Positions 8,184 through 17,020 of a stretch of 64,000 bases of DNA are shown one piece after another. Every line of letters begins with the position of its first letter. The stretch's first letter is position 1. The notes beneath the pieces were generated by a model that saw only the letters and a list, made by a program, of their open reading frames with translations, ran no database searches and had not been told where the DNA came from. A program made the position numbers and the translations under genes. The DNA comes from Camelimonas fluminis (GTDB taxonomy: Bacteria; Pseudomonadota; Alphaproteobacteria; Rhizobiales; Beijerinckiaceae), in the NCBI RefSeq assembly GCF_014656355.1, contig NZ_BNCG01000007.1, positions 22,068-86,067 on the forward strand, written 5' to 3'.

Positions 8184-9638
8184 ATGCTGAACAGCAGCGC
8201 ATCGGACATGGCGACGCCCGTGAGCACGGCCGCCGCGCAACCGGAACTGCAGGGAATTGGGCTGGTCACGCTGCTGACCGGGGCGTTCCTGTCGGTGATG
8301 AGCGGCATCATCGTTTCTATCGCCATTCCGAGCATTCAGGCGGAATTCGGCGCCAGTCCCGCCGTCTCCTCGATCATCGCCTATTACGGCCTGGCTTATG
8401 GCCTGGCCCTGATCACCGGCGGACGCCTTGGCGACCTGTATGGTCGTCGCCGGCTGTTCGTCATTGGCATGGGCGGCTTTACCCTGGCGTCGCTGGCCTG
8501 CGCGCTGGCGTCGTCACTGACGATGATTATCGCCGCGCGCGTCGCCGCCGGTCTTTCGGCCGCGCTGCTTTTCCCCCAGGTGCTGTCGATCATTCGCGTG
8601 GCGTCCGGAAGCGACGCCGCCCGGGCGCGCAATCTCTCCGCTTTCGGCGTGACGCTTGGCCTGTCGGGCACCATGGCGCAGTTGCTGGGCGGGCTGCTGA
8701 TCAGCGCCAATATCTATGATCTCGCCTGGCGTTGGGTGTTCCTTCTCTGCATTCCGATCGGCCTTGCAGCTTGCGTGCTGGGGCCGCGCGTCATTCCGGA
8801 AAGTCGCGCGCCTGGCAGGGCGCGTCTTGATCTGGTGGGCGTGGCGCTATCAGCCGCCGGCTTTGCGTTGATCCTGTTCCCCCTGGTGGAAGGGCGGGCG
8901 CTGGGCTGGCCGGCGTGGCTGCCCATCCTGCCCCTGCTGGCGGCGCCGGTATTCGTTCTGTTCGTGCGCGATCAGCTGGGGAAAGCGCGATCCGGCCAGG
9001 ACCCGCTGGTCGATCTGCGGCTGTTCGCCCGTGGGCCTGTTGCTGGCGGCGTCATTGTCGCCTTTCTCCTGCACTCGACGATCGTCTCGATGCCGTTCGT
9101 CCAGGCCATGTATCTTCAGGTCGGCCTCGGTTATTCGGCGCTCCACGCTGCGCTCATCATCGCGCCGGCTGGCGTCTCGTTCATCTTCGCCTCCATGCTG
9201 TGCGACCGTCTGGCGCCCCGTATTGGCGTGCGCGTCACCATGCTGATCGGCGCCGTGCTCGCCATTACCGGCTATCTGCTGTGCATCGTGATCGCCCAGG
9301 CGACGCCAGCGATACCAGCCGGTTGGCTGGGGCTTGGCCTCGTGGTCGTCAATTGCGGCCAGGGGCTCTTCATGCCGCTGATGTTGAATGTGGTGCTGGC
9401 CAATGTGCCGCCGGAAAAAGCGGGGTCGGCGTCAGGCGTGGTGTCCACGGCCCAGCAGGTGGGCGGCGCCTTTGGCGTCGCCATTGCGGGGCTTTTGTAC
9501 TTCGGAATGCTGGCCCGTCATGCCGGCGAGGCTTCAGGCCCGGCCGTCGCCTTCGGTCTGGCCACCGCCTATCCGGTGCTGGCCATGGCGCTTTGTATCC
9601 TTGTTCTGCCGCTCATGTTCCCCCGCAAGCGTTCGTGA
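8184..9638 (+). CDS. MFS drug exporter, DHA2 (EmrB/QacA-like)
   Basis: 484 residues with roughly 14 hydrophobic segments, the hallmark of the 14-TM DHA2 drug:H+ antiporters. The conserved loop 2-3 motif appears as GGRLGDLYGRRRLFVIGM and the TM5 motif C region as VTLGLSGTMAQLLGGLLI. Inner-membrane proton-driven efflux; the substrate is unknown. ATG 8184 follows a gaggcgggaggac RBS. No membrane-fusion partner sits next to it. A GC-rich hairpin lies just after the stop. Confidence 0.88.
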   Translation: MLNSSASDMATPVSTAAAQPELQGIGLVTLLTGAFLSVMSGIIVSIAIPSIQAEFGASPAVSSIIAYYGLAYGLALITGGRLGDLYGRRRLFVIGMGGFTLASLACALASSLTMIIAARVAAGLSAALLFPQVLSIIRVASGSDAARARNLSAFGVTLGLSGTMAQLLGGLLISANIYDLAWRWVFLLCIPIGLAACVLGPRVIPESRAPGRARLDLVGVALSAAGFALILFPLVEGRALGWPAWLPILPLLAAPVFVLFVRDQLGKARSGQDPLVDLRLFARGPVAGGVIVAFLLHSTIVSMPFVQAMYLQVGLGYSALHAALIIAPAGVSFIFASMLCDRLAPRIGVRVTMLIGAVLAITGYLLCIVIAQATPAIPAGWLGLGLVVVNCGQGLFMPLMLNVVLANVPPEKAGSASGVVSTAQQVGGAFGVAIAGLLYFGMLARHAGEASGPAVAFGLATAYPVLAMALCILVLPLMFPRKRS

Positions 9639-9659
9639 GCATCGCCAAGAAAATCGCCT

Positions 9660-9675
9660 CCGCCGGAAACGGCGG
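9660..9675 (+). terminator. Short GC hairpin with GAAA loop after MFS gene
   Basis: CCGCCG (9660-9665) and CGGCGG (9670-9675) enclose a GAAA tetraloop, about 20 bases after the stop of the MFS gene. No U tract, so it is only a possible terminator. Confidence 0.4.
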
Positions 9676-9913
9676 GAGGTGATGTACGGCGCAGTCACGA
9701 AGCAGGCGTCGCCATCAAAGCGCATGTCGACCTGCCGGCGCCAGCAGCTCGATCAGAACTCGCTCAAGCAGAGCGCCCCGGAGCCGTCTCCGGGTCAGGT
9801 TGATCGGCAGCGCTTCAAGTGCGCCGTGAATTGACAGGACGGGAATTCTTGCCGTCTCATAATGAAAAATATCGCGAACCTGTCAAAGGAATCGCCAGAA
9901 AGGGAGTAAACGC

Positions 9914-11134
9914 ATGTTTCGCATGTCGGGTTATGCGCGGAGCGCGCGGACATGGCTTGGCCTCGCCGCGCTCGCCGGCGCCATGCTCACCGCTGGCCAC
10001 GCGCTCGCGGACGCCAAATATGGTCCAGGAACGTCGGCGACAGAAATCAAGGTTGGCCAGACCATCGCCCACAGCGGCCCGGCCTCGGCTTATGGCCGCC
10101 TCGGTCAGGCCGAAGCGGCCTATTTCAAGTGGCTCAACGAAAACAAGGGCGGCGTGAACGGCCGGAAAATCACCTTCATCAGCCGCGACGACTCCTACCA
10201 GACTCCGAAAGCCGTCGAGAACGTTCGCGCCCTTGTCGAGAACGATGACGTGGCGGTGATCTTTGGCAATCTCGGCACGCCGATCAACATGGCGATCCGC
10301 CCCTATCTGAACGCCAAAAAAGTCCCGCTCCTGTTTATCGCCGCAGGTTCATCCGCGTTCAACGATCCGAAAAACTATCCTTATGTCATGGGCTGGCAGC
10401 CAAGCCTGCATGATGAGGCCGCCTTTTACGCCAAATATATTCTGCGAACGAAACCCGACGCCAGGATTGGCGTGCTGTACCAGCACGATGATTTCGGCAA
10501 GGATCTGCTCAGCGGGCTGAAAGACGGCCTCGGAGACAAGGCTGGCAAGATGATTGTCAGCGCCCAGAGCTTCCAGGCGTCGGACCCGACCATCGACAGC
10601 CAGATGGTCATCCTCAAAAACGCCAACGTCGATGTGCTGTTCCTGTTCGCCTACGCGAAACAGTGCGCGCAGGCGCTGATCAAGCGGTCCGATCTGAACT
10701 GGAAGCCGATGACATTCCTGCATCTCGGCTCCGCTTCGATCGGTTCGACATTCAAGCCAGCGGGCCTGGAACGGTCGGCGGGCGTCCTGACAGCCGGATT
10801 CCGCAAGGATCCGGACGATCCGCAATGGAAGAGCGACCCCGTTGTGCAGTGGTACTTCACCTGGATGAAGGACAACATGCCGGGCGCCGATGCGACCGAC
10901 TCGATGTACTCATCCGGCATTTCCTACGCCATGGCGCTGGAGCACGTCCTGAGAATGGCTGGCGACAACCTGACGCGCGAAAACATCATGAAGCAGGCGT
11001 CAAATATCAAGGACTACCAGAATCCCTTCCTGCTCCCGGAGGGACGGATCAACACCACGCCCGACAACCATGCGGTCATTACCTACATGAAGCTGCAAAA
11101 GTTCAATGGAAGGGGCTGGGAATTCGTCGACTGA
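9914..11134 (+). CDS. Liv-type ABC transporter substrate-binding protein (orphan)
   Basis: 406 residues. Signal peptide followed by mature DAKYGPGTSATEIKVGQTIAHSGPASAYG, the start of the type I periplasmic binding fold used for branched-chain amino acids, amides and many carboxylates. Further conserved blocks are GGVNGRKITFISRDDSYQTPKAVENVR, GVLYQHDDFGKDLLSGLKDGLG and DPTIDSQMVILKNANVDVLF. It delivers ligand to a LivHMGF-type permease that is not in this window. ATG 9914 follows a gggag RBS. It is paralogous to the gene at 30050. Ligand unknown; relatives bind aromatic acids as well as amino acids. Confidence 0.9.
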   Translation: MFRMSGYARSARTWLGLAALAGAMLTAGHALADAKYGPGTSATEIKVGQTIAHSGPASAYGRLGQAEAAYFKWLNENKGGVNGRKITFISRDDSYQTPKAVENVRALVENDDVAVIFGNLGTPINMAIRPYLNAKKVPLLFIAAGSSAFNDPKNYPYVMGWQPSLHDEAAFYAKYILRTKPDARIGVLYQHDDFGKDLLSGLKDGLGDKAGKMIVSAQSFQASDPTIDSQMVILKNANVDVLFLFAYAKQCAQALIKRSDLNWKPMTFLHLGSASIGSTFKPAGLERSAGVLTAGFRKDPDDPQWKSDPVVQWYFTWMKDNMPGADATDSMYSSGISYAMALEHVLRMAGDNLTRENIMKQASNIKDYQNPFLLPEGRINTTPDNHAVITYMKLQKFNGRGWEFVD

Positions 11135-11170
11135 CCAGGCTGCGACGATGCTGACGCATCCGCGACCTGC
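11133..11170 (+). repeat. Degenerate 38-bp dispersed repeat, copy 1
   Basis: By eye, 31 of 38 positions match 16793-16830, in the same orientation and also just after a stop codon. Both copies carry CTGAxGCATCCGCGAxCTGC and are followed 40-80 bases later by a TTCAGGAAAC...CCATGCG block. Confidence 0.45.
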
Positions 11171-11349
11171 CAGGCTCAATCCAGCCAGGTTCAATCCAGC
11201 GCGCGCATGACGTTTCAGGAAACGCCATGCGCCGCCAGGGTTTGACTCCAAATCCCCTGCGTCGAAACCCAACGCGCCAGACGCGCCAGGTTTTGACGCC
11301 AACCGGCCCGCTGGCGAAGCCAGCCTGACCGGCGGGGCCACGCCTCTCC

Positions 11350-11625
11350 TTACCGGGAGTTTGTATTCCAGTTGAACTGCACGCCGTTCTCCAGCTGAAC
11401 GTTGCCCCCGGCCCGTCCAGCCCCTGTCCGGAATGCATCCTGACTGGTGCGGTAGTGACCATCGACATAGCTGCCGTAGCCATTGACCTGGGGGGCGACG
11501 TGTTCGCGGAATTTGGCGTTGTAATCCTGGGCGCCGTACCCTCGGTCGCGGGCGCTGGCGGAGGTGGACGCCATGGCGATGGCCGCGGCGATGACAGCTG
11601 TTGCGGTGGTTGCGGAACTGATCAT
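11350..11625 (-). CDS. Small exported protein of unknown function
   Basis: 91 residues reading leftward from 11625. The N-terminus MISSATTATAVIAAAIAMASTSASA is a signal peptide, leaving about 66 mature residues rich in Tyr, Gly and Asn (RDRGYGAQDYNAKFREHVAPQVNGYGSYVDGHY). No recognised domain. Length and composition recall small exported proteins common in Bradyrhizobiaceae. It is convergent with the preceding receptor gene and divergent from the 349-aa gene that follows. A longer reading to 11817 adds residues with no coding character. Confidence 0.6.
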   Translation of the reverse strand: MISSATTATAVIAAAIAMASTSASARDRGYGAQDYNAKFREHVAPQVNGYGSYVDGHYRTSQDAFRTGAGRAGGNVQLENGVQFNWNTNSR

Positions 11626-11767
11626 GTGAGCCCCCGTAATCTGTTGACTGGAGTTCACCACGGAGCCGGTTTGTCCGGCGTGCGGCGCGGCACATGACCA
11701 GAACGGTCGCCGTTTCCCCGCCGAACGATGTCGAAAATTCGCCCAAGCCCATACGGGAGCGCCAACA

Positions 11768-12817
11768 TTGAGCAACATCACCCGACCGACGCCCGACGTC
11801 GCGGCGTTTCGCGCCATCGAGCTGATTTATCATGCCTGCCTGACGGGAATGATCCTCCAACTGGTGACGCAGGCTGGGCCCCGGCTTGCCGCCGAGGTTG
11901 TTTTCCGGACCTTCCGCCGCCAGCAACAAGCCCGTTTCCTGCCAGGCCTCAAAAAGCTTGGCCTGGACGCGCTTCCCCATGCCGTGGCCTGCGCCCAGTA
12001 TCACTATCTTTCCAATCAGGTCGGCGGGGTAAAGGTCGAGTACGTCTACGAAAACGACCAGAAGGCGTGGGTGCGCTATCCCCCGCCGCGATGGATCTGG
12101 TCAGGCACGGCCATATGCGGCGTCCCGTCCGAAGTGTCGCGCGCCATGCTGTGGGGCTGGCACGCCAACAACGGCGTCGTTCTCGGCAACCCGAGGATCG
12201 GCTTTGTCTGCACCGGGCAGACAGTCGACGGGCAACCAGGGCTTGAGGGCTACTACAAGGAGTGGGACCGGGAGCTTGCGCCGGAAGAACGGCTGCAGTT
12301 CTCACCGGGCGAACGTTGCCCGGCGTTTGACCCGGCGGCGGCGCCACGCCTGCCTGAGGGGGACTGGCCTGAAGAACGGCTTCAGAAGACCCTGCGCAAT
12401 TATGCAATGGAATATATCACCTCGATCATTCCCGAGGCCGTGGCGGCGCTCGGTCCCGAGCGGGGCGGCCATCTCGCCGGGGCAGCCGCCCGGCTCATCG
12501 GCATGCACACATTCGATGACGTCGCGGCCCTGCTGGGCGACGTCGCGCCTGGCAAGGAGGGCTTTGCCGCCGCCTTTGTCCGGCTGGCCAGGGGACAGGG
12601 CGACGACGCCGGGCTCAGTCGTGAAGGCGACGCCATCATCGTCCGCCAGACGTCATGGCGGCTGATGGCTGAGCGAACGAATCTGTCGCCGCGTGTATTC
12701 GACGCCTGGAACGAGCTCTGGGTGGGCGCAGGCCTGGCGCATGACCGCTTCATGCGCATGGAGGTGATCGAGCGGCGCGACCATGGCGACGCGCATTGGG
12801 CCTGGCGCTTTCGATAA
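11768..12817 (+). CDS. Hypothetical 349-aa cytosolic protein
   Basis: The reading frame starts at TTG 11768 behind a gggagc RBS; no in-frame ATG lies nearby. No signal peptide or membrane helix. A mostly helical N-terminal region (AFRAIELIYHACLTGMILQLV) is followed by a central segment with WIWSGTAICGVPSEVSRAML, VCTGQTVDG and a Cys in GERCPAFDP. The central part faintly resembles the L-2-amino-thiazoline-4-carboxylic acid hydrolase family, with conserved Cys and aromatic positions, but I am not confident. It stands alone and is followed by a GC-rich hairpin. Confidence 0.65.
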   Translation: MSNITRPTPDVAAFRAIELIYHACLTGMILQLVTQAGPRLAAEVVFRTFRRQQQARFLPGLKKLGLDALPHAVACAQYHYLSNQVGGVKVEYVYENDQKAWVRYPPPRWIWSGTAICGVPSEVSRAMLWGWHANNGVVLGNPRIGFVCTGQTVDGQPGLEGYYKEWDRELAPEERLQFSPGERCPAFDPAAAPRLPEGDWPEERLQKTLRNYAMEYITSIIPEAVAALGPERGGHLAGAAARLIGMHTFDDVAALLGDVAPGKEGFAAAFVRLARGQGDDAGLSREGDAIIVRQTSWRLMAERTNLSPRVFDAWNELWVGAGLAHDRFMRMEVIERRDHGDAHWAWRFR

Positions 12818-12832
12818 GGATCTTCGCACAGA

Positions 12833-12864
12833 CCCGGACGGCGCCGGGCGCGGCGCCCTCCGGG
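12833..12864 (+). terminator. Terminator-like hairpin after the 349-aa gene
   Basis: CCCGGA-c-GGCGCC (12833-12845) pairs with GGCGCC-c-TCCGGG (12852-12864) around a 6-base loop, leaving one C/C mismatch. It starts 15 bases after the stop, and a short T run (gttttg) occurs about 12 bases later. Confidence 0.6.
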
Positions 12865-13119
12865 GGCGCGATGCTGTTTTGAGCGGGGGTTTCCCGAAGC
12901 CCATACCCGCCCGGTTCATGCCCGACGATCAAGGGCGCCGGCGTCCGGTCAGGGTATTTCTGGTGAAGTCCGGTTCACCGGAAATGCCTTGGCGCGCATC
13001 GTCCGTTATGCCCTCATCCATTCTGGCAAATCGTGAGACCGCTATCGTTCCCGGTTTTGTTGTATGCTCCCGCTCAGGCGACATCATGTGAGCCGACCCA
13101 GGCATTCCGGAGGCGCTTC
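12865..13119 (+). promoter_or_regulatory. putA leader with a long imperfect hairpin
   Basis: Non-coding stretch before putA. At 12953-12988 GGTATTTC-t-GGTGAA pairs with TTCACC-g-GAAATGCC around a 6-base loop, a stem of about 15 pairs with G-U wobbles. It could be a transcript leader element or an operator of a putA regulator. No clear -35/-10 pair was identified. Confidence 0.4.
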
Positions 13120-16100
13120 ATGCAGCCACGAGCCGTCAGCAGCCCCCCCGACGGATTTGTGCCTCCCTTTTCATGCTTCGCTCCGCCTGTTCAGGCGGCC
13201 AGCGCTCTGCGGCAGGCGATCACGGCGGCGTGTCTGACGCCTGAAAGCGAATGCCTGCCCCCACTCCTCGCCGCCGCCCGATGCTCTGATGAAGGCGCGG
13301 TGCGGGCCCGGGCGCGACAGTTGACGGAAACGTTGCGCGCCGGGGGCGCCAGCGGCGTCAGCGCCATGCTGCAGGAATATTCGCTGGCCAGCGACGAGGG
13401 CCTGGCGCTGATGCGTCTGGCGGAGGCGCTGCTGCGCATCCCCGACGCGGCGACGCAGGACGCCCTCTTGCGCGACAAGATTTCAGGCGGCCACTGGCAG
13501 GAGCATCTGGGGCTGGACCGCCCGCTGCTGGTCAACGCCGCCACATGGGGGCTGCTGATTGCCAGCCGGATCGCCGGCGCCGGACCTGATGGAGAAGCCG
13601 CCAGGACGCTGGAGCAGTTCCTTGCCAGGGGCAGCGCGCCGGCCATCCGCGCGGGAATGGACTTCGCCATGCGTCTGCTGGGCGAACAGTTCGTCGCCGG
13701 CAATACCATCGAGGCGGCGCTGGCGCATGGCGCGACGCGCGAACGGCGCGGCTATCGCCACTCCTACGACATGCTGGGCGAGGCGGCGATCACCGCGGAT
13801 GACGCCAGTCGCTACGACCGCGAGTACGCACACGCCATTCGCGCTGTCGGCGCCGCCGCCCATGGCGCCGGATACAAACGCGGCCCGGGCATATCAGTCA
13901 AGCTGTCAGCGCTACATCCCCGCTACGACCGGGCTCACGCAGGACGGGTGATGGCGGAGCTTGCCCCGCGCTTGAAGGCGTTGGCGATGCTCGCCCGTCG
14001 CCATGACATCAGCCTCACCATTGACGCTGAGGAAGCTGACCGGCTCGAACTGTCGCTGGACCTGTTCGAGCGCCTGAGGCTTGATCCGGATCTGGGCGAT
14101 TGGGCCGGTCTTGGCTTTGTGGTTCAGGCTTACGGCAAACGCTGTCCGCGCGTCATCGACTGGCTGGTCGATCTTGCCCGCCGTTCCGGCGAACAGATCA
14201 TGGTGCGGCTGGTGAAGGGCGCCTACTGGGACACCGAGATCAAGCGGGCCCAGACCGCCGGCCTCGCTGGCTTCCCGGTGTTTACCCGCAAGGTCCATAC
14301 GGACGTGTCCTGGCTGGCGTGCGCGCGACAGCTCCTGGACGCGGCGGACGCCATCTATCCGCAGTTTGCAACCCACAACGCGCGCTCGGTCGCGGCGGTG
14401 CTGGCCATGACCGCCGGCCGCGACCACGACAGCTTTGAATTCCAGTGCCTGCACGGCATGGGCGAGCCGCTTCATGACCAGTTGCTGGCCGATGGCGTCG
14501 CCTCGCGGATCTACGCGCCTGTTGGCCCCCATGGCGCCCTGCTCGCCTATCTGGCGCGGCGGCTGCTGGAGAATGGGGCCAATTCGTCTTTCGTGCGCCT
14601 GGCCGCCGATCCGGGCGCCGCGATTGAGACGCTGATCGCCGACCCCGTCGCCACGATGGAGGCGACGCCTGATCCCGGCGCCCCACACCCGGGCATCCGC
14701 GCCCCGGCCGAACTGTTCGCGCCGGCGCGGCGCAACTCCATGGGCATGGATTTTGCCAGCGAGGCTGATCTCGCCGCTTTGTGGCGAGGCCTGAACGCCT
14801 CGGCCGCCCGACAGTGGCGCTGCGCGCCCGCCGCCGTCGCGGACGGGGTCGCGTCGCAGGCGGAGCGGATCATCGTCAACCCGGGCGATCACCGTGACCA
14901 GGTTGGCGTGACCTGCGATCTGGCCCCTGAGAGCGCCGGAGCCGTAGTCGCCGCGGCCCGCGTATGGTCGGATGCTTCCGGCGCAGAGCGGGCCGCCTGC
15001 CTGGCGCGCGCCTCAGACCTGCTGGAGACCAACGCGCCGACGCTGGCCGGGGTGTTGATGCGGGAGGCCGGCAAGACCGCCGCCAACGCCTTGGGGGAAG
15101 TGCGCGAGGCCGTCGACTTCCTGCGCTACTACGGCGCGCAGGCGCGCGATCTGCCGCCTGAAGCCGCGCCGCGCGGAGTGGTGCTGTGCATCAGCCCGTG
15201 GAACTTCTCTCTCGCCATTTTCGTCGGCCAGATCGCCGCCGCCCTCGCCGCTGGCAATGCGGTGGTGGCAAAGCCGGCCGAGGAAACGCCATTAATCGCG
15301 GCCGAAGCTGTCCGCATTCTGCATGAGGCCGGCGCGCCGCGTGCGGTTCTGCAACTGGCGCCCGGCGACGGCTCCGTGGGCGCGGCGCTGGCGGCGGAGC
15401 CCAATGTCGCCGGCGTGCTGTTCACCGGATCAACCGCCGTCGCCCGAAAACTCAACCTCCAGCTGGCGGAACGGGTCGGCGTGGCAGGCGAAACGCCGTT
15501 GCTGATCGCTGAAACCGGCGGCGTTAACTGCATGATCGTCGATTCCTCCGCCCTGACGGAGCAGGTAGTGGCGGACGCGCTGGCTTCCGCCTTCGACAGC
15601 GCCGGACAGCGCTGTTCGGCCTTGCGGGTGTTGTGCCTGCAGGAGGAGATCGCCGACCACACCATCCATATGCTGCGTGGCGCGATGGCGGAGCTGTCGG
15701 TCGGCCGCAGTGACCACCTCGCCGTCGATGTCGGCCCCGTGATCAGCGCCGGGGCCCGGGACATGCTGGAAGCGCACGTTTCCCGCCTGGCCGCCGCCGG
15801 CAAGCGCATCCACCGCATGCCGTTGCCGGACGGGACAATCCACGGAACCTTCGTCGCGCCGACCCTGATCGAGATCGACAGCCTCGACGACGTTCCGGGC
15901 GAGGCGTTTGGCCCGATCCTGCACATATTGCACTGGCGTCGTCCCGGGCTGGAGGCGCTGGTTGACGCCATCAACGATACCGGCTTCGGCCTGACCTTCG
16001 GATTGCACACGCGCCTCGACGCAACCATCGCCCGGGTGGTCGCGCGGATACGGGCCGGCAATGTCTATGTGAACCGCAACATGATCGGCGCCGTTGTCGG

Positions 16101-16788
16101 TTCCCAGCCCTTTGGCGGTCGTGGCCTTTCCGGCTCCGGCCCGAAAGCTGGCGGGCCACTCATGATCAGCGCCCTGCTCGCCAGGCCGGTTGCCCCTGCG
16201 GAAAATAACGCCGGCGCGGGCGCGGCGGAGGCATTCGCGGCCTGGCTGGATCGCCAGGGTCAGGCGTCCGTGGCCGCGGCGGCCCGCGTCATGGCGCAGC
16301 GCGCCCGGCCGCAGGGGCGTGAGGCCTTGCCCGGTCCGGCCGGCGAAGACAACAGCCTGCGCATCGGTCCCGTCGGCGCCATTCTGCTGGCGCCGGCCAC
16401 AGCAACGGGTCTGTACAGCATGATCGCCGCGACGCTGGCCACGGGCAATCGCGCCGTCATCGTCGCGTCCCATCTTCCGGAACAGCCTCTGCCGTCTGAA
16501 CCGGCGGAATATCTGACATGGGCGTCGCACATCGATCAGCTTCCCGCCCTTGGCGCCGCCATGATCGAAGGCGCGCCGGACCGGTTGAAAGAACTGCGCC
16601 GGCAACTGGCGATGCGCGCGGGGCCAATCGTCCCGGTCCTGTCGGCGACGTCCGGGGCCATCGCGGCGCAGCCTGACCTGTGGGCGCTGGACCGGCTGCT
16701 GGATGAAACCGCCCTCTCCCTTAATATCGCAGCGGCAGGGGGAAACCCGGGCCTGCTGGCGCTGGAGGCGGGCGACGGACCAGGCTGA
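13120..16788 (+). CDS. putA: Bifunctional proline dehydrogenase / P5C dehydrogenase PutA
   Basis: 1222 residues. Oxidises proline to pyrroline-5-carboxylate (FAD, electrons to quinone) and then to glutamate (NAD+), with channelling. The N-terminal PRODH barrel shows GISVKLSALHPRY (about residue 256), MVRLVKGAYWDTEIKRAQ (about 364), FATHNARS (about 416) and VGPHGALLAYLARRLLENGANSSFV. The ALDH half shows PWNFSLAIFVGQIAAALAAG (about 692), FTGSTAVA, ETGGVNCMIVDSSA and the catalytic Cys in GQRCSALRVL (about 829). A C-terminal ALDH-superfamily-like tail follows. Unlike E. coli PutA there is no N-terminal ribbon-helix-helix domain, so it is not autoregulatory. ATG 13120 follows ccggagg; an upstream GTG at 13033 lacks an RBS. 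Arginase and ornithine cyclodeaminase lie downstream and feed proline to it. Confidence 0.96.
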   Translation: MQPRAVSSPPDGFVPPFSCFAPPVQAASALRQAITAACLTPESECLPPLLAAARCSDEGAVRARARQLTETLRAGGASGVSAMLQEYSLASDEGLALMRLAEALLRIPDAATQDALLRDKISGGHWQEHLGLDRPLLVNAATWGLLIASRIAGAGPDGEAARTLEQFLARGSAPAIRAGMDFAMRLLGEQFVAGNTIEAALAHGATRERRGYRHSYDMLGEAAITADDASRYDREYAHAIRAVGAAAHGAGYKRGPGISVKLSALHPRYDRAHAGRVMAELAPRLKALAMLARRHDISLTIDAEEADRLELSLDLFERLRLDPDLGDWAGLGFVVQAYGKRCPRVIDWLVDLARRSGEQIMVRLVKGAYWDTEIKRAQTAGLAGFPVFTRKVHTDVSWLACARQLLDAADAIYPQFATHNARSVAAVLAMTAGRDHDSFEFQCLHGMGEPLHDQLLADGVASRIYAPVGPHGALLAYLARRLLENGANSSFVRLAADPGAAIETLIADPVATMEATPDPGAPHPGIRAPAELFAPARRNSMGMDFASEADLAALWRGLNASAARQWRCAPAAVADGVASQAERIIVNPGDHRDQVGVTCDLAPESAGAVVAAARVWSDASGAERAACLARASDLLETNAPTLAGVLMREAGKTAANALGEVREAVDFLRYYGAQARDLPPEAAPRGVVLCISPWNFSLAIFVGQIAAALAAGNAVVAKPAEETPLIAAEAVRILHEAGAPRAVLQLAPGDGSVGAALAAEPNVAGVLFTGSTAVARKLNLQLAERVGVAGETPLLIAETGGVNCMIVDSSALTEQVVADALASAFDSAGQRCSALRVLCLQEEIADHTIHMLRGAMAELSVGRSDHLAVDVGPVISAGARDMLEAHVSRLAAAGKRIHRMPLPDGTIHGTFVAPTLIEIDSLDDVPGEAFGPILHILHWRRPGLEALVDAINDTGFGLTFGLHTRLDATIARVVARIRAGNVYVNRNMIGAVVGSQPFGGRGLSGSGPKAGGPLMISALLARPVAPAENNAGAGAAEAFAAWLDRQGQASVAAAARVMAQRARPQGREALPGPAGEDNSLRIGPVGAILLAPATATGLYSMIAATLATGNRAVIVASHLPEQPLPSEPAEYLTWASHIDQLPALGAAMIEGAPDRLKELRRQLAMRAGPIVPVLSATSGAIAAQPDLWALDRLLDETALSLNIAAAGGNPGLLALEAGDGPG

Positions 16789-16792
16789 TCTG

Positions 16793-16830
16793 GACCAGGT
16801 CGCGAAACTGCTGATGCATCCGCGATCTGC
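16793..16830 (+). repeat. Degenerate 38-bp dispersed repeat, copy 2
   Basis: Partner of 11133-11170 (31/38 identical by eye). It begins 4 bases after the putA stop. Confidence 0.45.
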
Positions 16831-17020
16831 GCGGCAACCCGGGAGGCAGGGCCTCGCAGGACACGCTTCCGCAGCGTGGGTCCCACCAGAACCCGCCGGC
16901 AACACTTCAGGAAACAGGCCATGCGTCAGGCTCACCGGATCTGGTATTGGCGGAAACCGCACCAGGACAGGGCTGCGCCCTCCCAAGCATGCTATATTTC
17001 CAACTGAAACAGGCGGCGGC

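Noticed and set aside
13033..13119. N-terminal extension of PutA from GTG 13033
   Set aside because: No RBS and no ribbon-helix-helix pattern; ATG 13120 has a good RBS.
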